Shown piece by piece: positions 20,186 through 29,124 of a DNA stretch of 64,000 nucleotides. The DNA is from Thiocapsa marina 5811 (GTDB taxonomy: Bacteria > Pseudomonadota > Gammaproteobacteria > Chromatiales > Chromatiaceae): NCBI RefSeq assembly GCF_000223985.1, contig NZ_AFWV01000002.1:320501-384500 (forward strand), given 5' to 3'. Each line of letters opens with the position of its first letter. Positions within the stretch are counted from its first letter, which is position 1. A program made the position numbers and the translations under genes. The notes beneath the pieces are model-generated. The model was not told where the DNA came from. It saw only the letters and a program-made list of their open reading frames with translations, and searched no databases.

Positions 20186-20614
20186 TCAGCGGGTGCGCGG
20201 GCAGACGCCTTCCGGGAAGAAGAAGGCGATCTCGACGGCCGCGGTATCCACGGCATCGGAGCCGTGCGCTGCGTTTTCGGTGAAGGAATCGGCAAAGTCC
20301 GCACGGATGGTGCCTGGCGCGGCATTGGCCGGGTTGGTCGCGCCCATGATGTCGCGATTCTTGGCAACCGCGTCTTCGCCTTCGAGCACCTGCACCATCA
20401 CCGGACCGGACGTCATGAAGTCGACCAGCTCGTCGAAGAAGGGTTTACCTTGGTGGATCCCGTAGAAGGCAGACGCCTGCTCCTTGCTCATGTGGAGCAT
20501 GCGCGCGGCGACGATACGCAGCCCGGCGGCTTCGAAACGGCTCAGGATGGCGCCGATGGCGTTTTTCGCGACCGCATTGGGCTTGATGATGGACAGGGTT
20601 TGCTCGATGGCCAT
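20186..20614 (-). CDS. ndk: Nucleoside diphosphate kinase
   Basis: 142 residues, the usual length. The start [18 protein letters not shown], the [14 protein letters not shown] block and the phosphate-carrying His117 in NAAHGSDAV are all present. It transfers phosphate from ATP to other nucleoside diphosphates. It is the first gene of the minus-strand operon ndk-rlmN-pilW-rodZ-hisS-yfgM-bamB-der. The 290-bp gap to the divergent DHH gene must carry both promoters, but I cannot place them. Confidence 0.97.
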   Translation of the reverse strand: MAIEQTLSIIKPNAVAKNAIGAILSRFEAAGLRIVAARMLHMSKEQASAFYGIHQGKPFFDELVDFMTSGPVMVQVLEGEDAVAKNRDIMGATNPANAAPGTIRADFADSFTENAAHGSDAVDTAAVEIAFFFPEGVCPRTR

Positions 20615-20904
20615 GTTGGTTCCGAATAAGGGATTCGTAAAGAGGTCGGGTCGGATCGCCGGAATCGCGAGCTGGGTTTCCCCGGGCGATCTGCCCGTCG
20701 GCTCGCCGCGCGGCCCGTACCCGTCGGAGACTTGAGTGGATTACGAAGTCTACCGATCGCGAACGCCTCGAGCAACGCCGGCAGAGCCGTGTTCGGCGTG
20801 AGCGGCGTCGCGAGGCGTCCGCGATCGTCGTCATGGATTTGGACCGCTCGCGTGGTTGGGCGGATAATCAGTGGACATCCATTTGCACGCAAAGGGTTTT
20901 CCAG

Positions 20905-21861
20905 ATGAGTCATTACGATGTCTTCAACGGCGACGCCGACGGTCTCTGCGCCCTGCAGCAACTGCGCTTAGCCGAACCGATCGACACCATTCTGGTCACC
21001 GGCGTCAAACGCGACATCGCCCTGCTCGAGCGGGTCGAGGCGGTCAAGGGCGATCTGGTCACCGCGCTCGATATCTCCTTCGACAAGAATCGCGGCGCGG
21101 TCGAGCGCTTGCTCGGGCAGGGTGTCCGCATCCGTTATTTCGATCACCACTTCGCCGGCGAGATCCCGGCCCACCCGTCGCTCGATGTCCACATCGAGAC
21201 GCTGCCCGACAAGGGGACGAGCCTGTTGGTCGACGATTACCTGCATGGCTCCCAACGGGCCTGGGCCGTCGTCGGGACCTTCGGGGACAATTTCGACGCG
21301 TCCGCCCGACGTGCCGCCGAGCCCTTGGATCTGACCGAAGGCGAGCTCGGTCTGCTGCGCGATCTCGGCATCTATCTCAACTACAACGGTTACGGCGAGA
21401 CCGTCGACGACCTCTTGTTTGCCCCGGACGTCCTGTTTCGCAGTTTGCAGCCCTACGCCGATCCCTTGACCTTTATCGTCGAGGATCCGACGTTTCCGGC
21501 CCTACGTGACGGCTATGCCGACGACATGGCCCGAGCGCGCGCCGTTGCGCCCGCGTTCGAGAGCGAGCGGCATCGGCTCTTTGTCCTGCCGGCCGAGCCT
21601 TGGGCCCGCCGCGCCAGCGGCGTCTTCGCCAACGAGCTTGCGCAGCAGGCGCCGGATCGGGCGCACGCCATGCTGACCCGGCTGCCCGCGGGCGGGTTTC
21701 TGGTCAGTGTCCGCGCGCCGCTCGCGCGCCCGGACGGGGCGGATGTACTCTGTCGGGGATTTGCGAGCGGCGGCGGGCGCAAGGCAGCGGCAGGGATCAA
21801 CCTGCTGCCCGAGGCCGAGTACGACACCTTCCTGGAGCGGTTCCGCGCCGCGTTCGGATAA
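20905..21861 (+). CDS. DHH-family phosphoesterase
   Basis: 318 residues. An N-terminal FNGDADGLCAL block (metal-binding aspartates, residues 7-17) is followed by the DHH motif at residues 80-82 (RYFDHHFAG). A C-terminal DHHA1-like part ends with LCRGFASGGGRKAAAGINLLP, the GGGxxxAAG substrate loop. The family includes RecJ-like nucleases, pyrophosphatases and NrnA-type oligonucleotide/cyclic-dinucleotide phosphodiesterases; the substrate is not clear here. ATG 20905 follows an AAGGG and gives the conserved MSHYDVFNGD start; the frame extends upstream without coding character. Confidence 0.8.
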   Translation: MSHYDVFNGDADGLCALQQLRLAEPIDTILVTGVKRDIALLERVEAVKGDLVTALDISFDKNRGAVERLLGQGVRIRYFDHHFAGEIPAHPSLDVHIETLPDKGTSLLVDDYLHGSQRAWAVVGTFGDNFDASARRAAEPLDLTEGELGLLRDLGIYLNYNGYGETVDDLLFAPDVLFRSLQPYADPLTFIVEDPTFPALRDGYADDMARARAVAPAFESERHRLFVLPAEPWARRASGVFANELAQQAPDRAHAMLTRLPAGGFLVSVRAPLARPDGADVLCRGFASGGGRKAAAGINLLPEAEYDTFLERFRAAFG

Positions 21862-21871
21862 CGAGAAGTCG

Positions 21872-21893
21872 CAGCGCCTCCGAAGAGGCGCTG
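21872..21893. terminator. Hairpin between convergent genes
   Basis: CAGCGCCTC and GAGGCGCTG form nine perfect pairs around a four-base loop. On the minus strand the loop is C(TTCG)G, an extra-stable tetraloop. It lies 11 bp after the DHH gene stop and 30 bp after the minus-strand stop at 21923, so it may serve both. No T-run is visible. Confidence 0.6.
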
Positions 21894-21922
21894 TGACAGC
21901 GGGCACGGGCTCGATTCGGGTC

Positions 21923-23257
21923 CTATTCGACGTCGGCGACGAAGTACCCGACGTCCTCGAGCACGTGTGTCGTCTCCCGATCGCGCGACCCTTCTTCTTG
22001 GACTCGCAAGGCTACGGATTCGACGTTCAGATTCTTCCACCGCAGGGCTGCCGTATCGTCGCCGTGTGTCGTCTGCATGTCGGCGACGAGCACCGGAGAC
22101 CGTACGAACGCGGTTTGGTAAACCAGGTTGTGCGCGTCGTGGTCGACGTTGCGTCCGGTGCGTCCGACCTCGTATTGCATCCCGTCGACGACACCGGTGG
22201 ACGCCTCCCAGGCGATGAAGTCGACACGTTCGGGCAGATGCCGTTGGCTATTGGCCTCTTGCTCGCGCAGTCCGACGTCGAAGCCGTCGGACTCGATGGC
22301 GTGCAGCCGTGCTGTCACGGCATCGCTCTCGTTGAAGCTGACGACGGTCGCGAAGATGACCGGGGCGTCTTCGAAGGCAGCAGTGAAGGTATGGCGTTGG
22401 AATGCCTGTGTTGTGCCCGTGATCAGCGAGCCGGCCTCGACCTGGGCTCCGTTGGACAGCTGATGGCGTCCGCGCTCCATCACCAGGTAGGAGACCGTTT
22501 CCAGGTCATGTGCATCGTCGAGAGAGTCCCATTCCTGAACGCGAATCGAGAAGCCGTCGGCGTCGATCGCGTCGACCCTGACGATCGCCGGTTCGGTGTC
22601 GTAGCTGCTCAATGACTTGACGACGACGACCGGGTCTTTGAATTCACGCTGGAACTCGATACGTTGCCATTCCTGATTGATCTCCGCCTCGCCGATCTCG
22701 ATGGCCGGGTCGGTCGCCGCGAGGGTATTCTCGGCGGCTACGCGCGTCGGCCGAGCGGATCGAGCAGTTGATGCCTCGCCCATCTCGATGGCCGTGCGAG
22801 TCCTCGCGAGGGTGTTGTCGGCCGTTGCCGACGCCGTCGGCCGTGCGGATGGAGCATCGGCTGCACCGCTCATGGTCACGACCCCGGAGGCCGAATGCGC
22901 AGCCGCCGGCATATCGACATTCACCTCGTTGGAGAAGTCGCTGCAGAGCTTCCCGTCGCTCGTACATGCCCGTGTCGCGAAGAAGTAGTGCGAGCCGCCC
23001 TCCAAGCCGGAGACGGTCGCCGATGGGGTGGTAACTCGAACCTTCGCGTAGTAGGTCTCGCTGGCGGTCCCGTAGTGCACCTCGTAGTTCGCCACGCGAC
23101 TGTCGTTCACCGCATTCCATGCGAGTCTGACCTCGTCTGCTGCGGAGATGCCGCTCGCCGACGACAACAGGAGCAGCAAGAACAGCTTAACGTACAGGAC
23201 AAAACCGGTGTGAATGGTGGTCCTTGGGTCATTTTGGACGGTCCGAGCAGGTCGCAT
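21923..23257 (-). CDS. Secreted FnIII protein with three ~75-residue beta repeats
   Basis: 444 residues from ATG 23257 (AGGGTG upstream). A signal peptide (FVLYVKLFLLLLLSSASGISA) precedes a fibronectin type III domain (VRLAWNAVNDSRVANYEVHYG ... HYFFATRACTSDG). A low-complexity linker holds two near copies of a segment (TLARTRTAIEMGEAS and TLAATDPAIEIGEAE). Three homologous ~75-residue units follow, each with a PVVV/PVIF/PVLV strand, a DGF or VESVALRVQE strand and an ending such as VSYLVMERG or VGYFVADVE; these look like H-type-lectin-like beta modules. The protein is probably exported and may bind carbohydrate, but this is inference. Confidence 0.65.
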   Translation of the reverse strand: MRPARTVQNDPRTTIHTGFVLYVKLFLLLLLSSASGISAADEVRLAWNAVNDSRVANYEVHYGTASETYYAKVRVTTPSATVSGLEGGSHYFFATRACTSDGKLCSDFSNEVNVDMPAAAHSASGVVTMSGAADAPSARPTASATADNTLARTRTAIEMGEASTARSARPTRVAAENTLAATDPAIEIGEAEINQEWQRIEFQREFKDPVVVVKSLSSYDTEPAIVRVDAIDADGFSIRVQEWDSLDDAHDLETVSYLVMERGRHQLSNGAQVEAGSLITGTTQAFQRHTFTAAFEDAPVIFATVVSFNESDAVTARLHAIESDGFDVGLREQEANSQRHLPERVDFIAWEASTGVVDGMQYEVGRTGRNVDHDAHNLVYQTAFVRSPVLVADMQTTHGDDTAALRWKNLNVESVALRVQEEGSRDRETTHVLEDVGYFVADVE

Positions 23258-23659
23258 AGCGTTCACCCTGTCCATTCGCGTGACGAGGCCGGTCCCCGGA
23301 ATGACCCTATTCAGCGTGTGCCTGACGGTTGCGATGGGCTCCGGAAGCGAACCCGATGGTCGTTTCGGATCCGCCCCTTCGCGGTTCCGGCCTCCTTTGA
23401 GCTGAGTTAACCAGTAGTTTCGGGAGGGTTCTGCGACCTGGACGGCAAAATGCCGGCGACGACGAAGGCGAGGGGGCGAAGTGTGCGGTCGGTCACATCG
23501 CAGAAATCGGACGGCGAGCCGTTTGCGGCGGTACTGCGGATGCAGGGTGGCGTGCTTTCGTGTGCGGCAATGAATGTGCCGATGTCCCCGAATAACGCGT
23601 GCCGGTTTCTTCGGCACGCGCGAGGGGCGTTGCGAGAGGCGTTCCGAGGTTTCCCCGAT
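23258..23659 (-). other. Gene-free interval upstream of the FnIII gene
   Basis: 402 bp without a supported gene. The frame of the FnIII gene stays open here but reads as Arg/His-rich nonsense. It contains the hairpin at 23596-23620 and otherwise no signal I recognise. Confidence 0.6.
23596..23620 (-). terminator. Hairpin after the 5'-nucleotidase gene
   Basis: CGCGTGCCG and CGGCACGCG form nine perfect pairs around a seven-base loop, 39 bp after the minus-strand stop at 23660. A short TTATT follows on the minus strand. Confidence 0.6.
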
Positions 23660-25168
23660 TCAGTATCGTAGGATCCGTCCGTCTGTTGCGACGCTCAACG
23701 GGCTTTCGGTGCGGAAGCCCTCGATCACCATGTCCGAGATCAGGCGTCCGGTCATCACGGGCTCGGTCATGTTTTTGAGCATGCCGTAGCCGTCTCCGCC
23801 GGCCGCGAGGAAGTCGGAGGTCACGATCCGATACCGGCGGGCAGGATCGATGGGGGCGTCGCCGATCGAGGCGTTCGCAAGCCGCCCGTCCGCGATCCCG
23901 TAGCGCACGCCGGAGACCTGGAGGAAGCCGCCGGGGTTGTCCGACGGGTCCAGCGCAGCGCTGCGCTCGAGCGCGGCGAGCAGTCGGGCGCCGGTCAGCT
24001 CGCCCAACACCAGCTCGTTTCGAAAGGGGAAGGCCTGATAGATCGATTTGAGCGTGACGGGTCCGGCGGGGATGCTTGACCGAAAGCCGCCTGCGTTGAA
24101 CAGCGCGACATCCGCCAGGGTGATCTCGCGCGCCAAATCGGCCACGAAGTTGCCGAACGGGGCTTCTTCGCGACGAATCAGCTCGCGCCAGGCGCTCAGC
24201 TCTTGCGCGCTGAAGCCCACCTCCCTGCCCATCTCACGCTCGGCGTCCAGCGTGATGCGGCGGACCTCTTCGGCGATCTCCGGATCCTCCGGGCTTGCGG
24301 CATCGATTGGGATCATGGCGTGGTCGGTGGGCGCCAAATGCCCGTCGCTGCAACGGAAATCCATACGTCCCAGCCATCCGCCACGTTCTCCGGCCTGGAC
24401 GATGGGTACGTTCTGCACAAGCACCGGTCGTGCGTAGAGGTTGTGGTTGTGGCCGCCCACGATCACGTCGATGCCGGGTACGGATTCGGCCAGTCGGCGA
24501 TCGTCTGCGATCCCCATGTGCGAGAGCACCACCACCAGATCGGCGTCTTCCCGGAGTGTCGGCACCAGGCGTCTGGCGACGGCGACCGGCTCCTCCACGC
24601 TGATGCCTTCGATGTTGCGCGGATGGGTGGCGGTGGTCAGCTCGGGTGTGGTGAGTCCAAGGACCGCGACCTTCGGCTCATCCGGCCGTCCGATCACGAC
24701 TGAAGACAGCACCGGCAGCGGCTCCGGGTCCGACGCCACGTTGGCGCTCAGAAAAGGGAACGCGGCCTCCTCGGCCAGACGGCGAAAGACCGCTTGGCCG
24801 TAGTCCAGCTCGTGATTCCCCATGACGGCGGCGTCGACGCCGATGCGCCCGAGCAGCACCAGATCGGGCACGCCCAAAAAGAGGCTCGAGGTGAGCGTTC
24901 CTTGGAGCAGATCACCGGCGAACAGCACGACAACCGGGCGGCTCGGGTCTTCCGCCCGAACCTCGGCAACGGTTGCGGCGAGGCGGGCGATGCCGCCGCG
25001 CTCGGTCCCGTCACGAGGGTCTTCGTAGGGCTCGAGTTGACCATGGAAGTCGTTGAAATGCAGGAGTGTCAGTGATTCTCCCGGTACGCAGGCCGCTGCG
25101 GCGACGGAGGGGGCCAGACCCAGGAGCAGGAGCCATGACCAAACGCGGATGGGCCTTACGGACTGCAT
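23660..25168 (-). CDS. Periplasmic 5'-nucleotidase/UDP-sugar hydrolase family protein
   Basis: 502 residues with a signal peptide (WSWLLLLGLAPSVAAAA). The N-terminal metallophosphatase domain has all metal blocks: LLHFNDFHGQ, FAGDLLQG, VMGNHELDYG, VVLSHMG and VGGHNHNL. The C-terminal substrate domain carries NAGGFRSSIPAG and FPFRNELV, with the usual 5'-nucleotidase stacking loop region DFLAAGGDGYGML. It should hydrolyse extracellular nucleotides. SoxB of sulfur oxidisers belongs to the same superfamily, but the sequence around the metal site and the lack of sox neighbours argue for a nucleotidase. Confidence 0.87.
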   Translation of the reverse strand: MQSVRPIRVWSWLLLLGLAPSVAAAACVPGESLTLLHFNDFHGQLEPYEDPRDGTERGGIARLAATVAEVRAEDPSRPVVVLFAGDLLQGTLTSSLFLGVPDLVLLGRIGVDAAVMGNHELDYGQAVFRRLAEEAAFPFLSANVASDPEPLPVLSSVVIGRPDEPKVAVLGLTTPELTTATHPRNIEGISVEEPVAVARRLVPTLREDADLVVVLSHMGIADDRRLAESVPGIDVIVGGHNHNLYARPVLVQNVPIVQAGERGGWLGRMDFRCSDGHLAPTDHAMIPIDAASPEDPEIAEEVRRITLDAEREMGREVGFSAQELSAWRELIRREEAPFGNFVADLAREITLADVALFNAGGFRSSIPAGPVTLKSIYQAFPFRNELVLGELTGARLLAALERSAALDPSDNPGGFLQVSGVRYGIADGRLANASIGDAPIDPARRYRIVTSDFLAAGGDGYGMLKNMTEPVMTGRLISDMVIEGFRTESPLSVATDGRILRY

Positions 25169-25282
25169 TCTTGTATTCCTTGGGATTGAGTCGATGGATG
25201 GCGATTCGGGTTGTCGAGGCCGGATAATACAGGTCGCGACCTCGGCGAGGCCGCGTCATCGCCGTTTAGGTGCACTCCCATC

Positions 25283-26167
25283 TCAGCGCAATCGGTAGGC
25301 GATCGGCACCACGATCTCCAGTCTCGACCGCCCCATGCTTGCCGGGATCGCGGGCATCGGGGATGCCCGTCTCAGGAGCTCCGATGCGGCACGATCGAGC
25401 GCGCTATGGCCGGAGCTCGCTTCGATGCGATGCGAGATGACTTTGCCGGTGCGGTCGATCACGAAACGGACCCTGACGACGCCTTCCTGGCGCAGCTTTC
25501 GGGCTTGGGGCGGGTAGCGTTTGTGTCGCTCCAGCCAGGCCGCGAGCTGCGCGTAGTAACGGTCTTTGGACTTGCCCCCGTCGGCCTTTCCGCCCGTTGC
25601 GCCGCCGCCCGTTCCGGCCGCGGCCGGGGTACCTCCGGCGCCTGCGCCTTGTTGGCCGAGGGCTTTGCCGGTTGCTTTCGGGTCGACGGAGGCCGTCTTC
25701 GCCCCGGTCGGTCGGGGCTGCGTCTTCTGCGGCCGCTTCTCGGGTCCGGGCTCGGGTGTGACCCGAGCGGTCCGTGGCGGCGGGGTCTTACGGCTGCGAG
25801 CCGTTTCGGCCTTCGGCTTCGGGGTTGCGGGCTCCACTGCGGTGATCGGTGCGGGAGGGCGTGGCTCCGCGGCCCGAATGGTCTCGGTGACCGTGGCGAG
25901 AGTGTGGGATCCGACGGGCCGCAGAGCGGTCGCTTCCAGGGTTGCGCTCGGGAGGAATTCCGCCGCGATGGGTTCGAGTGCGTTCGCGACGCCGTCTCCA
26001 CCGGCAGGACCGGTCCCTCCGAGTGCAATGCGGATGCCGGGCGCGTCCAATTCGACCGGCGCAGCCGGATCGAGCAGCTTTGCGAGGACGAGATGGGCGG
26101 CGAGGGCGAAGAGCAGCGCGAGCACCCACTGATAGCGTCGCGGCTCCATCATCCCGGAATCATTCAT
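25283..26167 (-). CDS. tonB: TonB family energy transducer
   Basis: 294 residues. One N-terminal membrane segment (YQWVLALLFALAAHLVLAKLL) includes the His seen in TonB anchors. A long Pro/Lys/Thr-rich periplasmic spacer follows, then a C-terminal TonB domain with YPPQARKLRQEGVVRVRFV and GHSALDRAASELLRRA. Together with ExbB and ExbD it should power outer-membrane receptors or a related process. It overlaps the preceding exbD by eight bases. No TonB-dependent receptor gene is nearby. Confidence 0.9.
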   Translation of the reverse strand: MNDSGMMEPRRYQWVLALLFALAAHLVLAKLLDPAAPVELDAPGIRIALGGTGPAGGDGVANALEPIAAEFLPSATLEATALRPVGSHTLATVTETIRAAEPRPPAPITAVEPATPKPKAETARSRKTPPPRTARVTPEPGPEKRPQKTQPRPTGAKTASVDPKATGKALGQQGAGAGGTPAAAGTGGGATGGKADGGKSKDRYYAQLAAWLERHKRYPPQARKLRQEGVVRVRFVIDRTGKVISHRIEASSGHSALDRAASELLRRASPMPAIPASMGRSRLEIVVPIAYRLR

Positions 26168-26564
26168 CGCGCGCCAAGGTCAAGAGGTCGATTTCCTCGG
26201 CCCCGGCCATGCGCAGGGACGCGAGCAGATCGACCAGACGACGTGCTTCGAGGGTCGCGTCCGCCTTGATCTGCAGGCGCGGAGGGCCGTCTGCGAGCCT
26301 ATCGGCAACCCGTGCGGCAAGGGTCGTCTCGTCGAGCGGCTCACCGTCGAGGCTGATCTGTCCCGTTCGGTCGATCAACAGGACCAGCGGCATTGCTCGC
26401 GCGCTCTGCGGGCTGTTCGAGCGCGGGGGATCCAGGGCGACCGACTCGGTCGGGGCGAGTCGGCCGGCCAACATGAAGAAGATCAACAGCAGAAAGACGA
26501 CATTGATCAGCGGAATCAGATTGGCTTCGCTGTCGGCTGCTGGCTTGGAGCGTTTCAATTGCAT
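26160..26564 (-). CDS. exbD: ExbD/TolR family protein (second copy)
   Basis: 134 residues. An N-terminal membrane helix carries the family motif NLIPLINVVFLLLIFFMLAG, but the aspartate usual in this helix is replaced by Asn (LINVVF rather than LIDVVF). The periplasmic domain includes ALDPPRSNSPQ and LQIKADATLEARRLVDLL. The substitution of the proton-carrying aspartate suggests a structural or modified role beside the neighbouring copy, which keeps it. Confidence 0.87.
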   Translation of the reverse strand: MQLKRSKPAADSEANLIPLINVVFLLLIFFMLAGRLAPTESVALDPPRSNSPQSARAMPLVLLIDRTGQISLDGEPLDETTLAARVADRLADGPPRLQIKADATLEARRLVDLLASLRMAGAEEIDLLTLARDE

Positions 26565-26570
26565 GCGAAT

Positions 26571-26960
26571 TCAAAGGCGCAGGAGGGTCAGGTGTGTTGC
26601 TCCGGCGTCGCGCAGGAGATCCAGCACGTCGACCAGACGCTGGAGGCTCACACCCGGCGCGGGCTGAACCAGGATGCGTTGCGCCGGGTCTTCGCCGATC
26701 CGTGCGGTGACCCGTCCGGCAAGTTCGGCGGCGGCGATCGTCTCGGCGTTGAGGTCCAGCTCCTCGGGCTGCACGCGCACCAGCCATGACCCGACCACGG
26801 GGGTTTCGGCACCCGCCGAGGCCGGCTCGCCCATCTCGACGGCCTGCCATTTGATCAGACTGGAGGCGAGCATGAAGAAGACCAGCAGGATGAAGACCAC
26901 GTCGATCAACGGGGTCAGGCCGATCAGTCGGCGACGCGGCGCGGGCGACTCAAAGCGCAT
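26571..26960 (-). CDS. exbD: ExbD/TolR family protein (first copy)
   Basis: 129 residues. The membrane helix reads IGLTPLIDVVFILLVFFMLA and keeps the conserved Asp thought to carry protons. The periplasmic part (VRVQPEELDLNAETIA ... LLRDAGATHLTLL) has the usual ExbD fold pattern. It overlaps exbB by 11 bases and is 6 bp before the second copy, so the four genes form one operon. Confidence 0.9.
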   Translation of the reverse strand: MRFESPAPRRRLIGLTPLIDVVFILLVFFMLASSLIKWQAVEMGEPASAGAETPVVGSWLVRVQPEELDLNAETIAAAELAGRVTARIGEDPAQRILVQPAPGVSLQRLVDVLDLLRDAGATHLTLLRL

Positions 26961-27765
26961 GCGGGATCCGATCCGCGCAGACCGGCGGCGACATCGAAAC
27001 GGCTGGCCCCTCGAGTCGCAGTCCTCCGGTGAAGACGCGGGTCACCTGATCCTCCAAGCGGCCCGTCACGCCTTCGAGAAGACGCTCCAGCCAATTGAGC
27101 GCGACAACGGTCGGGATAGCGACCGAGAGCCCTGCGGCCGTGGTCAACAGGGCGACCCAGATCCCGCCGGAGAGCACCGACGGATCGACCTGATTGCCGG
27201 CCGCTTCGAGGGCGCGAAAGGCGTCGATCATCCCGATGACGGTTCCCAGCAGACCCAGCAGGGGGCTCAAGCTCGCGATCACCTCGAGCCCGCGCAGATG
27301 GCTCCGCAACGCGGTCAGCACCCCCAGAGACCGGCGCTCGACCTCTTCGCGCAGCGCCGCCGGATCATTCGCGTGAAGACTGCCGAGCATGGCGGTCCTG
27401 ACCACCTCGGCCAGCGGATTGCGTGCTCGGGCGAGTCGATCGACCGCCTCGCGACGTCGACCGGCCTGCCAGTCGCTCAGCGCGTTCTCGATATGCTCGG
27501 CGCCGTCGTGTCGCAAGCGGGCAAACTGCCAGAGCTTGATCAGGACGATGGTCAGGGCGAAGACCGACATCGCCGCCAGGATCAGCATCACCGGGCCACC
27601 GGCGTCGAGCAGGGCACGCAGCGGCTCGGGGATCGCCGTCGCGATCGGGAGGGGCGCGAACATACCGAACCAGGATTCCGTCGCCGTGGTCGTCACCGGA
27701 TCCGGTATGGCGGACGCCGCTGCGGTGACCGGAGCGAATGCTGCGGCGGCAGCGGTTTCAGACAT
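26950..27765 (-). CDS. exbB: ExbB/MotA/TolQ proton channel protein
   Basis: 271 residues with three membrane segments: PVMLILAAMSVFALTIVLIKLW near residues 58-79, a pair near 155-175 (IASLSPLLGLLGTVIGMIDAF) and one near 200-220 (GGIWVALLTTAAGLSVAIPTVV). The last two carry the Gly/Thr pattern typical of ExbB. An Ala/Thr-rich N-terminal part precedes the first helix. It forms the stator with the two ExbD proteins and TonB encoded next. Confidence 0.93.
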   Translation of the reverse strand: MSETAAAAAFAPVTAAASAIPDPVTTTATESWFGMFAPLPIATAIPEPLRALLDAGGPVMLILAAMSVFALTIVLIKLWQFARLRHDGAEHIENALSDWQAGRRREAVDRLARARNPLAEVVRTAMLGSLHANDPAALREEVERRSLGVLTALRSHLRGLEVIASLSPLLGLLGTVIGMIDAFRALEAAGNQVDPSVLSGGIWVALLTTAAGLSVAIPTVVALNWLERLLEGVTGRLEDQVTRVFTGGLRLEGPAVSMSPPVCADRIPHAL

Positions 27766-27811
27766 CGGTTCTCTCCTCGGGGTGGGCGTCTGCGCGGTGC
27801 GGCATCTTCGG

Positions 27812-28234
27812 TCACTTCACCAGCTGAGTTTCGGCGCGCGTCGACAGTGTCAGGCGCTCGATGCAGTCGGCGTGTGCACCATCGGCATCCCGACACTCGA
27901 GCACCTCGTTGATCAGGATGCGACCGACGTCGTTGCAGTCGAGATCGGGAATATCGAACAGCTTTACGGTCGTCTTGGCTGCCCGCAAAGGTGCCGTGTC
28001 GACCGCTAGGCGTCTGGCAATCACGCCCGTTCGGTCGAACAGAATCAGGTCGAGCTGCAGCGCCTCGATCGCCGCTCCTGCGCTGTTGTCGAAGACCAGA
28101 TAGGCGCGACAGGCCTTCGTCTCCGGCTGGGGCTCCATCTTGTTGAGCTCGAGCTTGATCTCCTGAGCGCTGCCGATACCCGTGTAGGTGCCGATGGTCA
28201 GCAGGAGGGCCTGCAAGAGGTTACGGTGATTCAT
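27812..28234 (-). CDS. Small exported protein upstream of exbB
   Basis: 140 residues from ATG 28234, with AGGATC upstream. A signal peptide (NLLQALLLTIGTYTGIGSAQ) is followed by EIKLELNKMEPQPETKACRAYLVFDN, LDLILFDRTGVIARRLAVD and CNDVGRILINEVLECRDADGAHADC. The conserved cysteines may form disulfides. The longer frame adds 32 residues without a signal peptide and is less likely. Its place 47 bp before exbB suggests it works with this TonB system in the periplasm. I do not recognise a named domain. Confidence 0.75.
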   Translation of the reverse strand: MNHRNLLQALLLTIGTYTGIGSAQEIKLELNKMEPQPETKACRAYLVFDNSAGAAIEALQLDLILFDRTGVIARRLAVDTAPLRAAKTTVKLFDIPDLDCNDVGRILINEVLECRDADGAHADCIERLTLSTRAETQLVK

Positions 28235-28360
28235 CCGAGGGATCCTATCGGCTTTCGAGCCGGAGATCTTCGCCGCACTCGCGGGAGGGGTCAATCGGGG
28301 CCGATCGGATATCGAGATTCGACGGGCCACCCGACCCGGAATCGGAGGGTGTCGGTGAGC

Positions 28361-28921
28361 TTAGTCGACGACGCTGACGAGATCGCCGATTTTAAGGCGC
28401 TCGAAGAGAAAACGCGCGTCTTTCTCGCCGACGCGCACACAGCCGTGTGAATCCGGATAACCCGGAAGCCAGCCCTCATGCAGGAAATAATGGCCGTAGA
28501 ATTGGATGGAGTAGGGCATCCATGCCTGCATCCCGAGCTGGTTGGTGTAGCGCGAGGAGACCTTGTCCTTCTGCTTGCTGAGCACGGAGAAGGTGCCGCG
28601 CGGCGTGCCGTAGCCCTCGCGTCCGGAGGAGATGGGGCCGGTGCGGACGACTTGATCGTCCTCCGCGTACAGAAACGACTGGCTGCCGATCTGGATCGTC
28701 AAGGACCGCTTTGCCTCTTCCGAAGCGGGTTCGGCGAGGGACTGCGGCGCAGCCTCGCTCCCGGCAGACTCCGTTTCCCGATCCGATGGGCGTGTGCGCT
28801 CGGCGGTCTCGGGTGCGTCGCCGGTTTGGCGCTCGGGCGCCGGCCTGGTCGGAGACTGAGCGCAGCCGACAAGGACGGCGGCCGCGATGAGTAAAGGTAA
28901 GATCCGTGGGAAGAAAACCAT
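28361..28921 (-). CDS. Lipoprotein L,D-transpeptidase (YkuD family)
   Basis: 186 residues. Lipobox LVGC ends at Cys20. After a disordered Glu/Pro-rich linker comes a YkuD catalytic domain from about residue 72: IQIGSQSFLYAEDDQVV, GTPRGTFSVL, and the active-site SHGCVR with His159 and Cys161. Such enzymes form L,D cross-links in peptidoglycan or attach proteins to it. It is short and, lacking a LysM domain, probably acts near the outer membrane. Confidence 0.9.
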   Translation of the reverse strand: MVFFPRILPLLIAAAVLVGCAQSPTRPAPERQTGDAPETAERTRPSDRETESAGSEAAPQSLAEPASEEAKRSLTIQIGSQSFLYAEDDQVVRTGPISSGREGYGTPRGTFSVLSKQKDKVSSRYTNQLGMQAWMPYSIQFYGHYFLHEGWLPGYPDSHGCVRVGEKDARFLFERLKIGDLVSVVD

Positions 28922-29124
28922 GAGAGGCGAGGGCTCCTGTTGTCGGACTCCTGTCCCGTAACCCGGTTATATGTGGTTTCGGTTGTCTCGACACCAGCGA
29001 CACGGTCAAGCGCGAGCTGCCCAGCCATCGGATTCCGGAGCCTCCGGGCATTCATTGACACACAGCCGCTCTGCGCCGAGCTCGTGGTCCGAGCAGCTCC
29101 GGTCGTTTCAGCGCGCCCTCTGTC

